A stretch of 6,374 bases of DNA from Candidatus Segetimicrobium genomatis. GTDB taxonomy: Bacteria > Sysuimicrobiota > Sysuimicrobiia > Sysuimicrobiales > Segetimicrobiaceae. Both the position numbers and the translations under genes were made by a program. The stretch's first letter is position 1. The number at the start of each line of letters is the position of its first letter. Location of the stretch: positions 1-6,374 of the forward strand of contig VBAO01000108.1 of the NCBI GenBank assembly GCA_005883865.1, given 5' to 3'. Of this stretch, positions 1 to 6,374 are shown piece by piece. The notes beneath the pieces are model-generated. The model ran no database searches, was not told where the DNA came from, and saw only the letters and a program-made list of their open reading frames with translations.

Positions 1-1181
1 GCGGGATCTGGCTGCCGGAGTCCGCCTACCGTCCTCGATACGAGTGGACGCCCCCCGTGGGCCCGCGCAGCGGCAAGGTCCGCTACCGCCGGCCCGGGGT
101 GGAGGAGATCCTGCAGGCGCATGGCCTCGGGTACTTCTTCACGGACATGCACCTCGTGCGCGGCGGGCAGGCGATTTCGGCGTACCGCGATTACTTTCCG
201 AGCCTCCGCACCATGATGGGACCGGAGGCGCATCCCTACTACAGCCGGAGAGAGCGCAGCCCGTACGCCGCCTACCTGATCGCGTCGCGGGGGGGCGCGG
301 GTCAGGCCGCCGCGTTTGTGCGGGACCCCGAGACGACGCTCCAGGTGTGGAGCCGGGACACCGGCTACCCCGGGGACGAATGGTACCTCGAGTTTCACAA
401 GACGCATTTTCCCGGGGGGCTGCGGTTCTGGCGGGTCACGCACCCCAAGAGCGATCTCGGAGACAAGCAGCCGTACGAGCCCGAGCGGGCGGAGGAGCGG
501 GTGCGGGCGCACGCCGAGCATTTCGCGGGGACGGTCCGCGCGATCCTCAGCCGGACCGCCGGTGAAGCCGGCGGGGCCGGCATGCTGTGCAGCCCGTTCG
601 ACACCGAGCTCTTCGGCCACTGGTGGTTCGAAGGACCGCGCTGGCTGCGTCAGGTCTTCGCGCGCCTGGAGGCGGAAGGGATCGAGCCGATCACCGCGGG
701 GCACTACCTCGAGGCGCATCCCCCCCGCGAGGCGATCACGCTCCTCGAAGGGTCCTGGGGCGAGGGCGGAGATCACCGGGTCTGGATGAACAAGGACACG
801 GAGTGGACCTGGGAGATGATCTACCAGGCCGAAGAGGACCTCTGGGGGCTCGTGGCGTCCGACGGGTGGCAGCGCACGCCGCGGGTGCGCCGGATCGTCG
901 AGCAGCTGGCCCGCGAGCTGTTGCTCCTGCAGGCCTCCGACTGGCAGTTCCTCATCACCACGTGGTCGGCGCGCAACTACGCCGAGACCCGGTTCGCCGA
1001 GCACAGCGCGGACTTCACCCGCCTGCTGGAGTTCGCCAGGCGCGTCCGGGGCGGGGGCAGCCTGTCGTGGGATGAGGAGGAGTATCTCAAAAGCAAGGAA
1101 ACCCAGGACTTCTGCTTCCCCGATCTCGCGGGGCATCTCGAAGCCGCGTCCCAGGCGTTCCGGGGTGGCGTGACCGCGTGA
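1..1181 (+). CDS. 1,4-alpha-glucan branching enzyme, GH57 (DUF1957) family, 5'-truncated
   Basis: Partial gene: the reading frame is open from base 3, leaving 392 residues, and ends with TGA at 1179-1181. The enzyme cuts alpha-1,4 glucan chains and rejoins the end as an alpha-1,6 branch during cytoplasmic glycogen synthesis. The fragment opens on the GH57 nucleophile motif GIWLPE (Glu at fragment residue 6, bases 18-20). The SPFDTELFGHWW motif holds the likely acid/base Asp (residue 200, bases 600-602). Further conserved blocks are LQVWS with GYPGD (113-125), EFHK (130-133), GSWGEGGDHRVW (250-261) and ASDWQFL (311-317). Tyr61, in LVRGGQAISAY, aligns with the catalytic-loop Tyr236 of the Thermus thermophilus enzyme as I recall it, which favours true branching over plain amylase activity. 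The family usually has about 520-570 residues, so about 175 N-terminal residues, including the HxH motif, lie outside. A GTG at 57 is internal and not the start. glgC overlaps its stop. Confidence 0.93.
   Translation, partial: GIWLPESAYRPRYEWTPPVGPRSGKVRYRRPGVEEILQAHGLGYFFTDMHLVRGGQAISAYRDYFPSLRTMMGPEAHPYYSRRERSPYAAYLIASRGGAGQAAAFVRDPETTLQVWSRDTGYPGDEWYLEFHKTHFPGGLRFWRVTHPKSDLGDKQPYEPERAEERVRAHAEHFAGTVRAILSRTAGEAGGAGMLCSPFDTELFGHWWFEGPRWLRQVFARLEAEGIEPITAGHYLEAHPPREAITLLEGSWGEGGDHRVWMNKDTEWTWEMIYQAEEDLWGLVASDGWQRTPRVRRIVEQLARELLLLQASDWQFLITTWSARNYAETRFAEHSADFTRLLEFARRVRGGGSLSWDEEEYLKSKETQDFCFPDLAGHLEAASQAFRGGVTA
1178..1181 (+). other. GTGA stop/start overlap between branching enzyme and glgC
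   Basis: The four bases GTGA contain both the GTG start of glgC and the TGA stop of the branching-enzyme gene. Such overlaps usually mean translational coupling, in which ribosomes finishing the first gene reinitiate at once on the second. Only a weak Shine-Dalgarno-like stretch (GGGGTGG, 1162-1168) precedes the GTG, which fits coupling. This implies both genes share one mRNA. Confidence 0.75.
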
Positions 1182-2425
1182 CCCACCCGCGGGTTCTGGG
1201 CGTCATCCTGGCGGGCGGCAAGGGCGAACGGCTCTACCCCTTGACGAAGGAGCGCGGCAAGCCCGCCGTCCCGTTCGGGAGCAAGTACCGGATCGCCGAC
1301 TTCGTGCTCAGCAACTTCATGAACTCGGGCATCTACTCCCTGTATATCCTCGTCCAGTACAAATCGCAGTCGCTCATCGATCACATCCGCCGCAGCTGGC
1401 GATTGGGGGGGCTCCTCGACGACCACTTCATCATCACCGTGCCGCCCCAGATGCGGTGGGGCGAGTCGTGGTATCGAGGGACCGCCGACGCGGTGTTCCA
1501 GAACCTCAACCTGATCCGCGATGTGAATCCCCAACTCGTCGCGATCTTCGGCGCCGACCACGTGTACCGGATGGACCTGCAGCAGATGATCGCGTCCCAC
1601 CTGGAACGGCGCGCGGACGTCTCGGTGGCCGCGCTTCCGGTCGCCATCGAGGACGCCTCGGGGTTCGGCATCATGGAGGCCGAGCAGGGGGGCCGGATCA
1701 TCGGGTGGGAGGAAAAGCCCCAGGCGCCGCGCCCCATGGCGGAGGACCCCCGCCGGGCGCTCTCGTCGATGGGCAACTACATCTTCACGACCGACGTGCT
1801 CGTCGAGGCCCTCGTCGAGGACGCGCGGCGCAGCACCGATCACGACTTTGGGCGGACAATCATCCCCGAGCTCTACCCGTACGCGCGCGCCTTCGCCTAC
1901 GATTTCCTCCAGAACGAGATCCCGGGGCTCCGCGCGTCCGAGGAGCGCGGGTACTGGCGGGACGTCGGCACGATCGAGGCGTACTGGGAGGCGAACATGG
2001 ACCTCCTCGGCTCCGCGCCCGCGCTGGATCTGAACAACCCCCGGTGGCCGATCCTGGGCCCGTCGTTCCCCGGTCCGGCCGCGCACATCCTCGACGGCAC
2101 GATCCAGGACGTGCAGGTCGGCGAGGGCACCGTCATCCGCGGGGCCACGGTGCGCCACTCGATCCTCGGGCAGGGCGTGGTCGTCGAGCGCGGCGCCGTG
2201 ATCGAGGACAGCATCATCATGGACAACACGATCGTCGGCCCGAACGCACGCGTCCGCCGGGCGATCATCGACCGGTTCAACGTCATCGAGCCGGGCACGG
2301 CGATCGGCGAGGGCGCGGAGCGGGTGCCCGACAACGGGGTCCTCGATCCGTCGGGGATCACCGTCCTGGCGCGCGGGGCGACCCGGGTCCGCGGGGCCGT
2401 CCCGGGGGCCCATGCCCTCCCGTAG
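1178..2425 (+). CDS. glgC: Glucose-1-phosphate adenylyltransferase (ADP-glucose pyrophosphorylase)
   Basis: Complete, 415 residues, GTG start and TAG stop. It makes ADP-glucose and pyrophosphate from ATP and glucose-1-phosphate, the committed step of bacterial glycogen synthesis, in the cytoplasm. The N-terminal nucleotidyltransferase domain (about 5-275) shows the LAGGKGERLYPLT loop (11-23), GKPAVPFGSKYRI (27-39), WYRGTADAV (98-106), GADHVYRMD with the expected catalytic Asp127, WEEKP with the sugar-phosphate Lys180, SMGNYIF (197-203), HDFG (222-225) and YWRDVGTIEAYW (259-270). The rest (about 285-395) has the hexapeptide repeats of a left-handed beta-helix, the usual tetramerisation and allosteric domain. 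The position of E. coli Lys39, the fructose-1,6-bisphosphate activator residue, is Glu25 here, so effector response may differ from the enteric enzyme. The GTG leaves only five residues before the first beta strand, as is normal for the family, and no better start is seen. Length is typical (about 410-430). Confidence 0.97.
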   Translation: MTHPRVLGVILAGGKGERLYPLTKERGKPAVPFGSKYRIADFVLSNFMNSGIYSLYILVQYKSQSLIDHIRRSWRLGGLLDDHFIITVPPQMRWGESWYRGTADAVFQNLNLIRDVNPQLVAIFGADHVYRMDLQQMIASHLERRADVSVAALPVAIEDASGFGIMEAEQGGRIIGWEEKPQAPRPMAEDPRRALSSMGNYIFTTDVLVEALVEDARRSTDHDFGRTIIPELYPYARAFAYDFLQNEIPGLRASEERGYWRDVGTIEAYWEANMDLLGSAPALDLNNPRWPILGPSFPGPAAHILDGTIQDVQVGEGTVIRGATVRHSILGQGVVVERGAVIEDSIIMDNTIVGPNARVRRAIIDRFNVIEPGTAIGEGAERVPDNGVLDPSGITVLARGATRVRGAVPGAHALP

Positions 2426-2440
2426 CGTGTCCGCCGCCCC

Positions 2441-4888
2441 ATGACCCCGTCCCACCGCTTCATCTGCGTCCACGGGCACTTCTACCAACCCCCGCGCGAA
2501 AACCCCTGGCTCGAGGAGGTCGAGGTCCAGGACTCCGCCCGGCCGTACCATGACTGGAACGCCCGGATCACCGCCGAGTGTTACGCGCCGAACGGGGCCT
2601 CGCGCATCCTCGACGGCGACCGGCGCATCGCGGAGATCACCAACAACTACCGCCGCATCAGCTTCAACATCGGCCCCACCCTGCTCGCGTGGCTCGAAGG
2701 GGCGGCCCCGGTCACGTACGAGCAGATCATCGCGGCCGACCAGGCGAGCCGCGGCGAGCGGGGGGGACACGGGAACGCGCTCGCCCAACCCTACAATCAC
2801 ATGATCCTGCCGCTCGCGACCCGCCGGGACAAAGAGACCCAGGTCGCCTGGGGCATCGCCGATTTCCGCGCGCGGTTCGGACGCGACCCCGAGGGGATGT
2901 GGCTCCCCGAGACGGCGGTGGACACCGAGACGCTCGAGGTCCTCGCCGCCCACGGCATCCGCTTCACGATCCTGGCGCCGCGCCAGGCGGCGCGCGCCCG
3001 TCCCCCCGGCCGTGACTGGATCGACGTGCGCGGCGGCCGCATCGACCCGAGCCGCCCCTACCTCTGCCGGCTGCCGGCCGGGGCGGCGATCACGCTGTTT
3101 TTCTACGACAGCCCGATCGCGCGCGCGGTCGCGTTCGAGGGGCTGCTCAACAGCGGCGAGGCGTTCGCGAACCGGCTCACGGCCGCGTTTCGGGAGGACC
3201 GGAAGGGGCCGCAGATCGTCCACATCGCCACGGACGGAGAGTCGTACGGCCACCACCACCGCTTCGGCGACATGGCCCTCGCCCACGCCCTGCGGCTCAT
3301 CGAAGAGCGCGGGACGGCGCGGCTCACCAACTACGGAGAATTTCTGGCGCTCCACCCTCCGGACCACGAGGTGGAGATCCTGGAGCCGACGAGCTGGTCC
3401 TGCCCGCACGGGGTCGAGCGGTGGCGCGCGAACTGCGGCTGCCACGCCGGACAGGAGGGCTGGACCCAGGAGTGGCGGCGGCCGCTCCGCGAGGCGCTCG
3501 ACTGGCTGCGGGACGAGCTCGCCCGGGTCTACGACGCGCAGGCGGCCCGGGTGCTGCGGGATCCCTGGGCCGCCCGGGAGGCGTACATCGGCGTCATCCT
3601 CCACCGCAGCCCCGAGGTCCTCGACGCGTTCTTCGCCGCCCACGGCCGGGCGGGCCTGCGGCGCGACGAGCGCCCCCAGGCGCTCCGCCTCCTCGAAATG
3701 CAGCGGCAGGCGCAGTTGATGTTCACGTCGTGCGGGTGGTTCTTCGACGAGCTCTCCGGAATCGAGACCGTCCAGGTCATCGAGCACGCCGCGCGGGCGA
3801 TCCAGCTGGCCCAAGGCTTCGGGTACCGGCTCGAGGACGATTTCATCGGCCGGCTCGCCGCCGCCAAGAGCAACCTCCGCCGCTGGGGCGACGGGGCCCG
3901 GATCTACGACCGGGCCGTCCGTCCATCGGTGGTGACGCTCCCCCGGGTGGTCGCGCACTACGCGATCAGCGCGCTCTTCGAGCCGTACGCCGAGACCGCG
4001 CGGATCTTCAGCTACACGGTCCGGCGCCTGGACGCCCGGCGCGAGGAGCGAAGCGGCAACGCGCTGTCCATCGGGCTCGTCGTGGCGGGATCGCGCATCA
4101 CCGGCGAGGAGCAGCGGGCGGCGTTCGCGGTGCTCCATCTGGGCGGCCACGACGTCCAGTGCGGGGTCCGGACGGATCCTCCGGCCGACTGGTACGAGCG
4201 CGTGAAGGCGCATCTCGCGGAGGCCTTCCTCGGCACCGGACCGAGCGACGCCGTCCGCATGCTCGATGAGCACTTCAAAGGCTCGCTCCACGCGCTGCCC
4301 GACCTCTTCCTGGAGGCGCGCCGCGCGATCCTCGGGCGCATGACGGCGGAGCGCCTCGCCCGGGTCGACGCGATGTACCAGACGCTGTACGAGGAGTCCC
4401 GCCCGCTGGTGGCCTTCATGCGGGCCTCGGACGTCCCCATCCCCCCGGCGATCCTGAGGGCGGCGGAGTACGCCCTCGGCAAGGAGCTCGCGGAGATCGT
4501 GGGCCGGGCCGCGCGCGTCCCCCTCGCCGACCGCGCCTTCGAGATCGCGCGGGAGCTCGAGGCGCTCGAGGTGACGGTCGACGCCGCCGAGACGGAGCTC
4601 CTCCTGCGGCTGGCTGCGGAGGCCCGCGCGGACTCCCTGTCCATCGATCCGCTCGGCCCGGACCTCGAGCAGGTGCACCGCCTCCTGGACCTGGCCGCAT
4701 CACTCGGCGTCACCATCAATCTCTGGCAGGTCCAGAACGCCTACCACGCCGCCGCGCAGATCCACCTCGACCGGCTGGTCGAGGGAAGCGGAGGCGACGC
4801 GGGCCGGGTGGGGGAGTTCTGGAGGCTCGGCGAGCGGCTCAATTTCAATCTGCACGCGCTGCGCGCCCCGGCCGGGACGCCGGGCTAG
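2441..4888 (+). CDS. GH57 family glycoside hydrolase-like protein with C-terminal DUF3536 region
   Basis: Complete, 815 residues, ATG start and TAG stop. The N-terminal part (about 7-335) is a GH57 (alpha-amylase/alpha-mannosidase type) catalytic domain: HGHFYQPPRENPW (11-23), GMWLPET with predicted nucleophile Glu157, and HIATDGESYGHHHRFGD (261-277) with predicted acid Asp265. A Cys/His cluster follows, SCPHGVERW then CGC (Cys321, His323, Cys332, Cys334), which could hold a metal or structure the active site. The remaining roughly 480 residues are largely helical and match my memory of the DUF3536 family in architecture and length (about 800). No signal peptide or membrane segment is visible, so it is probably cytoplasmic. 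It follows glgC by 15 bases with no Shine-Dalgarno sequence, so coupling or weak initiation is likely. The ATG sits six residues before the first conserved block. Substrate and reaction are not established; cleavage or remodelling of alpha-glucan is inferred from the fold and neighbours. Confidence 0.9.
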   Translation: MTPSHRFICVHGHFYQPPRENPWLEEVEVQDSARPYHDWNARITAECYAPNGASRILDGDRRIAEITNNYRRISFNIGPTLLAWLEGAAPVTYEQIIAADQASRGERGGHGNALAQPYNHMILPLATRRDKETQVAWGIADFRARFGRDPEGMWLPETAVDTETLEVLAAHGIRFTILAPRQAARARPPGRDWIDVRGGRIDPSRPYLCRLPAGAAITLFFYDSPIARAVAFEGLLNSGEAFANRLTAAFREDRKGPQIVHIATDGESYGHHHRFGDMALAHALRLIEERGTARLTNYGEFLALHPPDHEVEILEPTSWSCPHGVERWRANCGCHAGQEGWTQEWRRPLREALDWLRDELARVYDAQAARVLRDPWAAREAYIGVILHRSPEVLDAFFAAHGRAGLRRDERPQALRLLEMQRQAQLMFTSCGWFFDELSGIETVQVIEHAARAIQLAQGFGYRLEDDFIGRLAAAKSNLRRWGDGARIYDRAVRPSVVTLPRVVAHYAISALFEPYAETARIFSYTVRRLDARREERSGNALSIGLVVAGSRITGEEQRAAFAVLHLGGHDVQCGVRTDPPADWYERVKAHLAEAFLGTGPSDAVRMLDEHFKGSLHALPDLFLEARRAILGRMTAERLARVDAMYQTLYEESRPLVAFMRASDVPIPPAILRAAEYALGKELAEIVGRAARVPLADRAFEIARELEALEVTVDAAETELLLRLAAEARADSLSIDPLGPDLEQVHRLLDLAASLGVTINLWQVQNAYHAAAQIHLDRLVEGSGGDAGRVGEFWRLGERLNFNLHALRAPAGTPG

Positions 4889-4893
4889 CGACT

Positions 4894-4908
4894 GGGGCGG
4901 ACCGCCCC
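4894..4908. terminator. Short GC-rich inverted repeat between convergent genes, possible bidirectional terminator
   Basis: The 24-base gap between the two convergent stop codons (4889-4912) holds GGGGCGG-A-CCGCCCC, a perfect 7-base inverted repeat around one base. As RNA it would fold as a 6-bp all-GC stem with a GAC loop, and a U-G plus a C-G pair can extend it at the base. It reads the same from both strands, as expected of a shared terminator. A proper T tract is missing: only TT follows on the + strand and none on the other. Termination is therefore plausible but unproven, and in DNA this GC-rich a short palindrome can occur by chance. Confidence 0.45.
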
Positions 4909-4912
4909 GGTT

Positions 4913-6374
4913 CTACGCGGCGGCCCCACCGTCCAGGAGCCGTGCCAGAAGGACGATCGCGGCCTGCTTGTCGAGCGGCGCGTTGAGGTTCCCGCACTTC
5001 GGGGACTGGATGCACGACGGGCACCCCGCTTCACACGGGCACGATCGGATCGCGTCGAGGGTCCGCCGGAGCAACTCGTCGAGCACCTCGTACCCCTTTT
5101 CGGCCACGCCCACCCCGCCCCGGTGGCCGTCGTAGATGAAGATCGTCGCCCGCCCGGTGTCGGGATACAGCGGGTAGCTCACCCCGCCGATGTCCCAGCG
5201 GTCGCACATCGCAAACAGCGGCAAGAGGCCGATCGCGGCGTGCTCGATCGCGTGGATCCCGCCGGCGAGGTCGAGCCCCTGGGACTCGACCCAGGCGGCG
5301 AGGTCGGGGGGGATCACGATCCAGAGCGCGGCCGTGGGCAGCTCCTCCTCGGGGAGGTCGAGCGGCTCGACGGACAGGACCGTGTCGGTGAGCAACTGCT
5401 TCCGCCGGAACTCCACGACCTGGTGGGTCACCAGGACCTCGCCGAAGCAGGCGCGCGTCCGCCCGCAGGGGCGCTCCGCGCGCGGGTGGACGATGCTGAG
5501 ATCGGTGAGCGTCCTGGCCTCGGTGTAGGACCCGCTGTCATCCGGCTCGACCGTGGCGGTGCGCGTGTCCAGGTCGAGGCCCAGGACCCGGTAGGCCTCC
5601 CCTTGGTGCAGGTACACGGCACCCTCGTGCACCTGCTCGAACGCGCGCGCGGCATCGACCGTCCCGATGAGCCGCCGCGCGCGGGCCTCGACGATCCGGT
5701 AGGTCTCGCCCCCCACGCTCCGGATCTCGACCGAGCGCGCCGGGTACCGCCGCGACCGCGGATGCCAGCGCTCCCCGCGCCGCACGAGGTCCCCCATCTC
5801 CTCGAGCGCCCGGGCGATCTCCTGCATCTTCGGGCCGAACAGCGCGTCATCGCCGGGCCACAGCGCCACTTCGTTCGCCGCGCATCGGAGGTGCGCGGCC
5901 AGGACATAGGGGTTGTCCGGGTCGAGCGTCGCGTGCTCGATCGGCCGGCCGAAGAAATACGCCGGCTGCCGCATCAGGTACTGGTCGAGCGCGTCCTCGA
6001 GGGCGATCAGCACTGCGAGCGACGGCTCCCGCCCCCGCCCCGCGCGCCCGGCCCGCTGCCACACGCTGGCCATCGTGCCCGGGTACCCCACCAGGATCGC
6101 GGCGTCGAGGCCCCCGACGTCGATCCCCAACTCGAGCGCGCTCGTCGCCACGACCCCGTTCAACTCGCCGCGGAACAGCCGCTGCTCGATCTCCCGCCGC
6201 TCCGCCGGCAGGTACCCCGCCCGGTACGGGCTGACCCGCGCGGCCACCTGGGGGGTCTCCCGCAACGCGTCGACCGTGTAGCGGTGGACCAGTTCGGTGA
6301 TCTTCCGGGCCTTGGTGAACGCGATCGTGCGGATCTCGCGGGAGACGAGCAGGGCGACGAGCCGGCTCGCCTCG
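4913..6374 (-). CDS. DEAD/DEAH-box helicase with DUF1998 domain (YprA/MrfA family), 5'-truncated
   Basis: Partial gene on the - strand: the frame is open to the right edge (486 residues), with the TAG stop at 4913-4915. It is the second half of an SF2 DNA helicase. Bacillus subtilis MrfA (YprA) of this family is a 3'-5' helicase in repair of mitomycin-type damage. Visible in order are TIAFTKARK (motif IV region, residues 16-24), YRAGY (50-54), VVATSALELGIDVGGLD (motif V, 74-90) and QRAGRAGR with arginine fingers (motif VI, 106-113). The C-terminal DUF1998 part has EHA (377-379), CDRWDIGG (390-397), IYDGHRGGVG (413-422) and a cysteine cluster CPCEAGCPSC...C (Cys445, 447, 451, 454, 460). The C-x-C-x3-C-x2-C spacing matches the zinc site of MrfA. 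The first RecA domain with Walker A and DEAH box, about 270-300 residues, lies beyond the window. A TTG at 6265 is internal. It converges on the glycogen cassette with no evident functional link. Confidence 0.93.
   Translation of the reverse strand, partial: EASRLVALLVSREIRTIAFTKARKITELVHRYTVDALRETPQVAARVSPYRAGYLPAERREIEQRLFRGELNGVVATSALELGIDVGGLDAAILVGYPGTMASVWQRAGRAGRGREPSLAVLIALEDALDQYLMRQPAYFFGRPIEHATLDPDNPYVLAAHLRCAANEVALWPGDDALFGPKMQEIARALEEMGDLVRRGERWHPRSRRYPARSVEIRSVGGETYRIVEARARRLIGTVDAARAFEQVHEGAVYLHQGEAYRVLGLDLDTRTATVEPDDSGSYTEARTLTDLSIVHPRAERPCGRTRACFGEVLVTHQVVEFRRKQLLTDTVLSVEPLDLPEEELPTAALWIVIPPDLAAWVESQGLDLAGGIHAIEHAAIGLLPLFAMCDRWDIGGVSYPLYPDTGRATIFIYDGHRGGVGVAEKGYEVLDELLRRTLDAIRSCPCEAGCPSCIQSPKCGNLNAPLDKQAAIVLLARLLDGGAAA

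Noticed and set aside
57..59. GTG as a possible start of the branching enzyme
   Set aside because: The frame is open upstream to the window edge and carries the GIWLPE nucleophile motif before this GTG, so the codon is an internal Val.
1800..1821. Direct repeat of CTCGTCGAGG with a 12-base period
   Set aside because: It lies within glgC and encodes LVEALVE in a helix, so chance and codon bias explain it.
977..4678. A 1233-residue open frame on the - strand opposite glgC and the GH57-DUF3536 gene
   Set aside because: Its codons lie exactly opposite those of the two + strand genes, which share a frame. A stop on the - strand would need TTA, CTA or TCA codons in the sense genes, and these are very rare at this GC content. 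Its translation is low-complexity (Arg, Asp, Val, Pro, Leu, Glu) with no recognisable domain, while both + strand genes have full family motifs.
5190..5528. Open frames on the + strand opposite the helicase (also 5913-6281)
   Set aside because: They overlap a gene with clear helicase and DUF1998 motifs, and their translations are Ser/Arg/Thr-rich without recognisable domains, as expected for shadow frames in GC-rich DNA.
6263..6265. TTG on the - strand as a possible start of the helicase
   Set aside because: The frame stays open upstream to the right edge and encodes the TIAFTKARK helicase motif region, so the codon is an internal Leu.

Overview
The window is very GC-rich (roughly 70% by eye) and densely coded, from a bacterium. 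Three co-directional genes for alpha-glucan (glycogen) metabolism fill about 4.9 kb of the + strand. They run into a convergent gene for a superfamily 2 DNA helicase on the - strand. No RNA genes, mobile elements, CRISPR arrays, integration sites or origins were seen. The branching enzyme and the ADP-glucose pyrophosphorylase both resemble the Thermus / deep-branching bacterial type (GH57 branching enzyme rather than GH13; GlgC without the enteric Lys39 activator residue). A GC-rich, Thermus-like or uncultured deep-branching lineage fits, but the species cannot be named from this sequence.

Layout: (1) positions 1-1181, the C-terminal two thirds of a GH57 1,4-alpha-glucan branching enzyme, cut by the left edge; (2) 1178-2425, glgC, whose GTG start overlaps the previous stop by 4 bases; (3) 2441-4888, a complete 815-residue GH57 protein with a C-terminal DUF3536-type region, 15 bases after glgC; (4) 4894-4908, a compact inverted repeat in the 24-base gap between convergent genes, a possible shared terminator; (5) 4913-6374 on the - strand, the C-terminal part of a DEAD/DEAH helicase of the YprA/MrfA (DUF1998) family, cut by the right edge.

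How the genes fit together: GlgC makes ADP-glucose, the committed precursor for glycogen. A glycogen synthase, not in this window, would polymerise it, and the GH57 branching enzyme would add alpha-1,6 branches. The second GH57 protein has no firmly assigned activity. Its place as the third gene of the cassette suggests that it trims, remodels or degrades the same polymer. The tight packing points to one transcript whose promoter lies left of the window. The helicase is probably an unrelated DNA-repair gene that happens to face the cassette.

No clearly new system is visible. The most open question is the function of the GH57-DUF3536 protein. Other points are an apparent insertion beside the branching enzyme's catalytic loop, the altered activator site of GlgC, and the small convergent hairpin.
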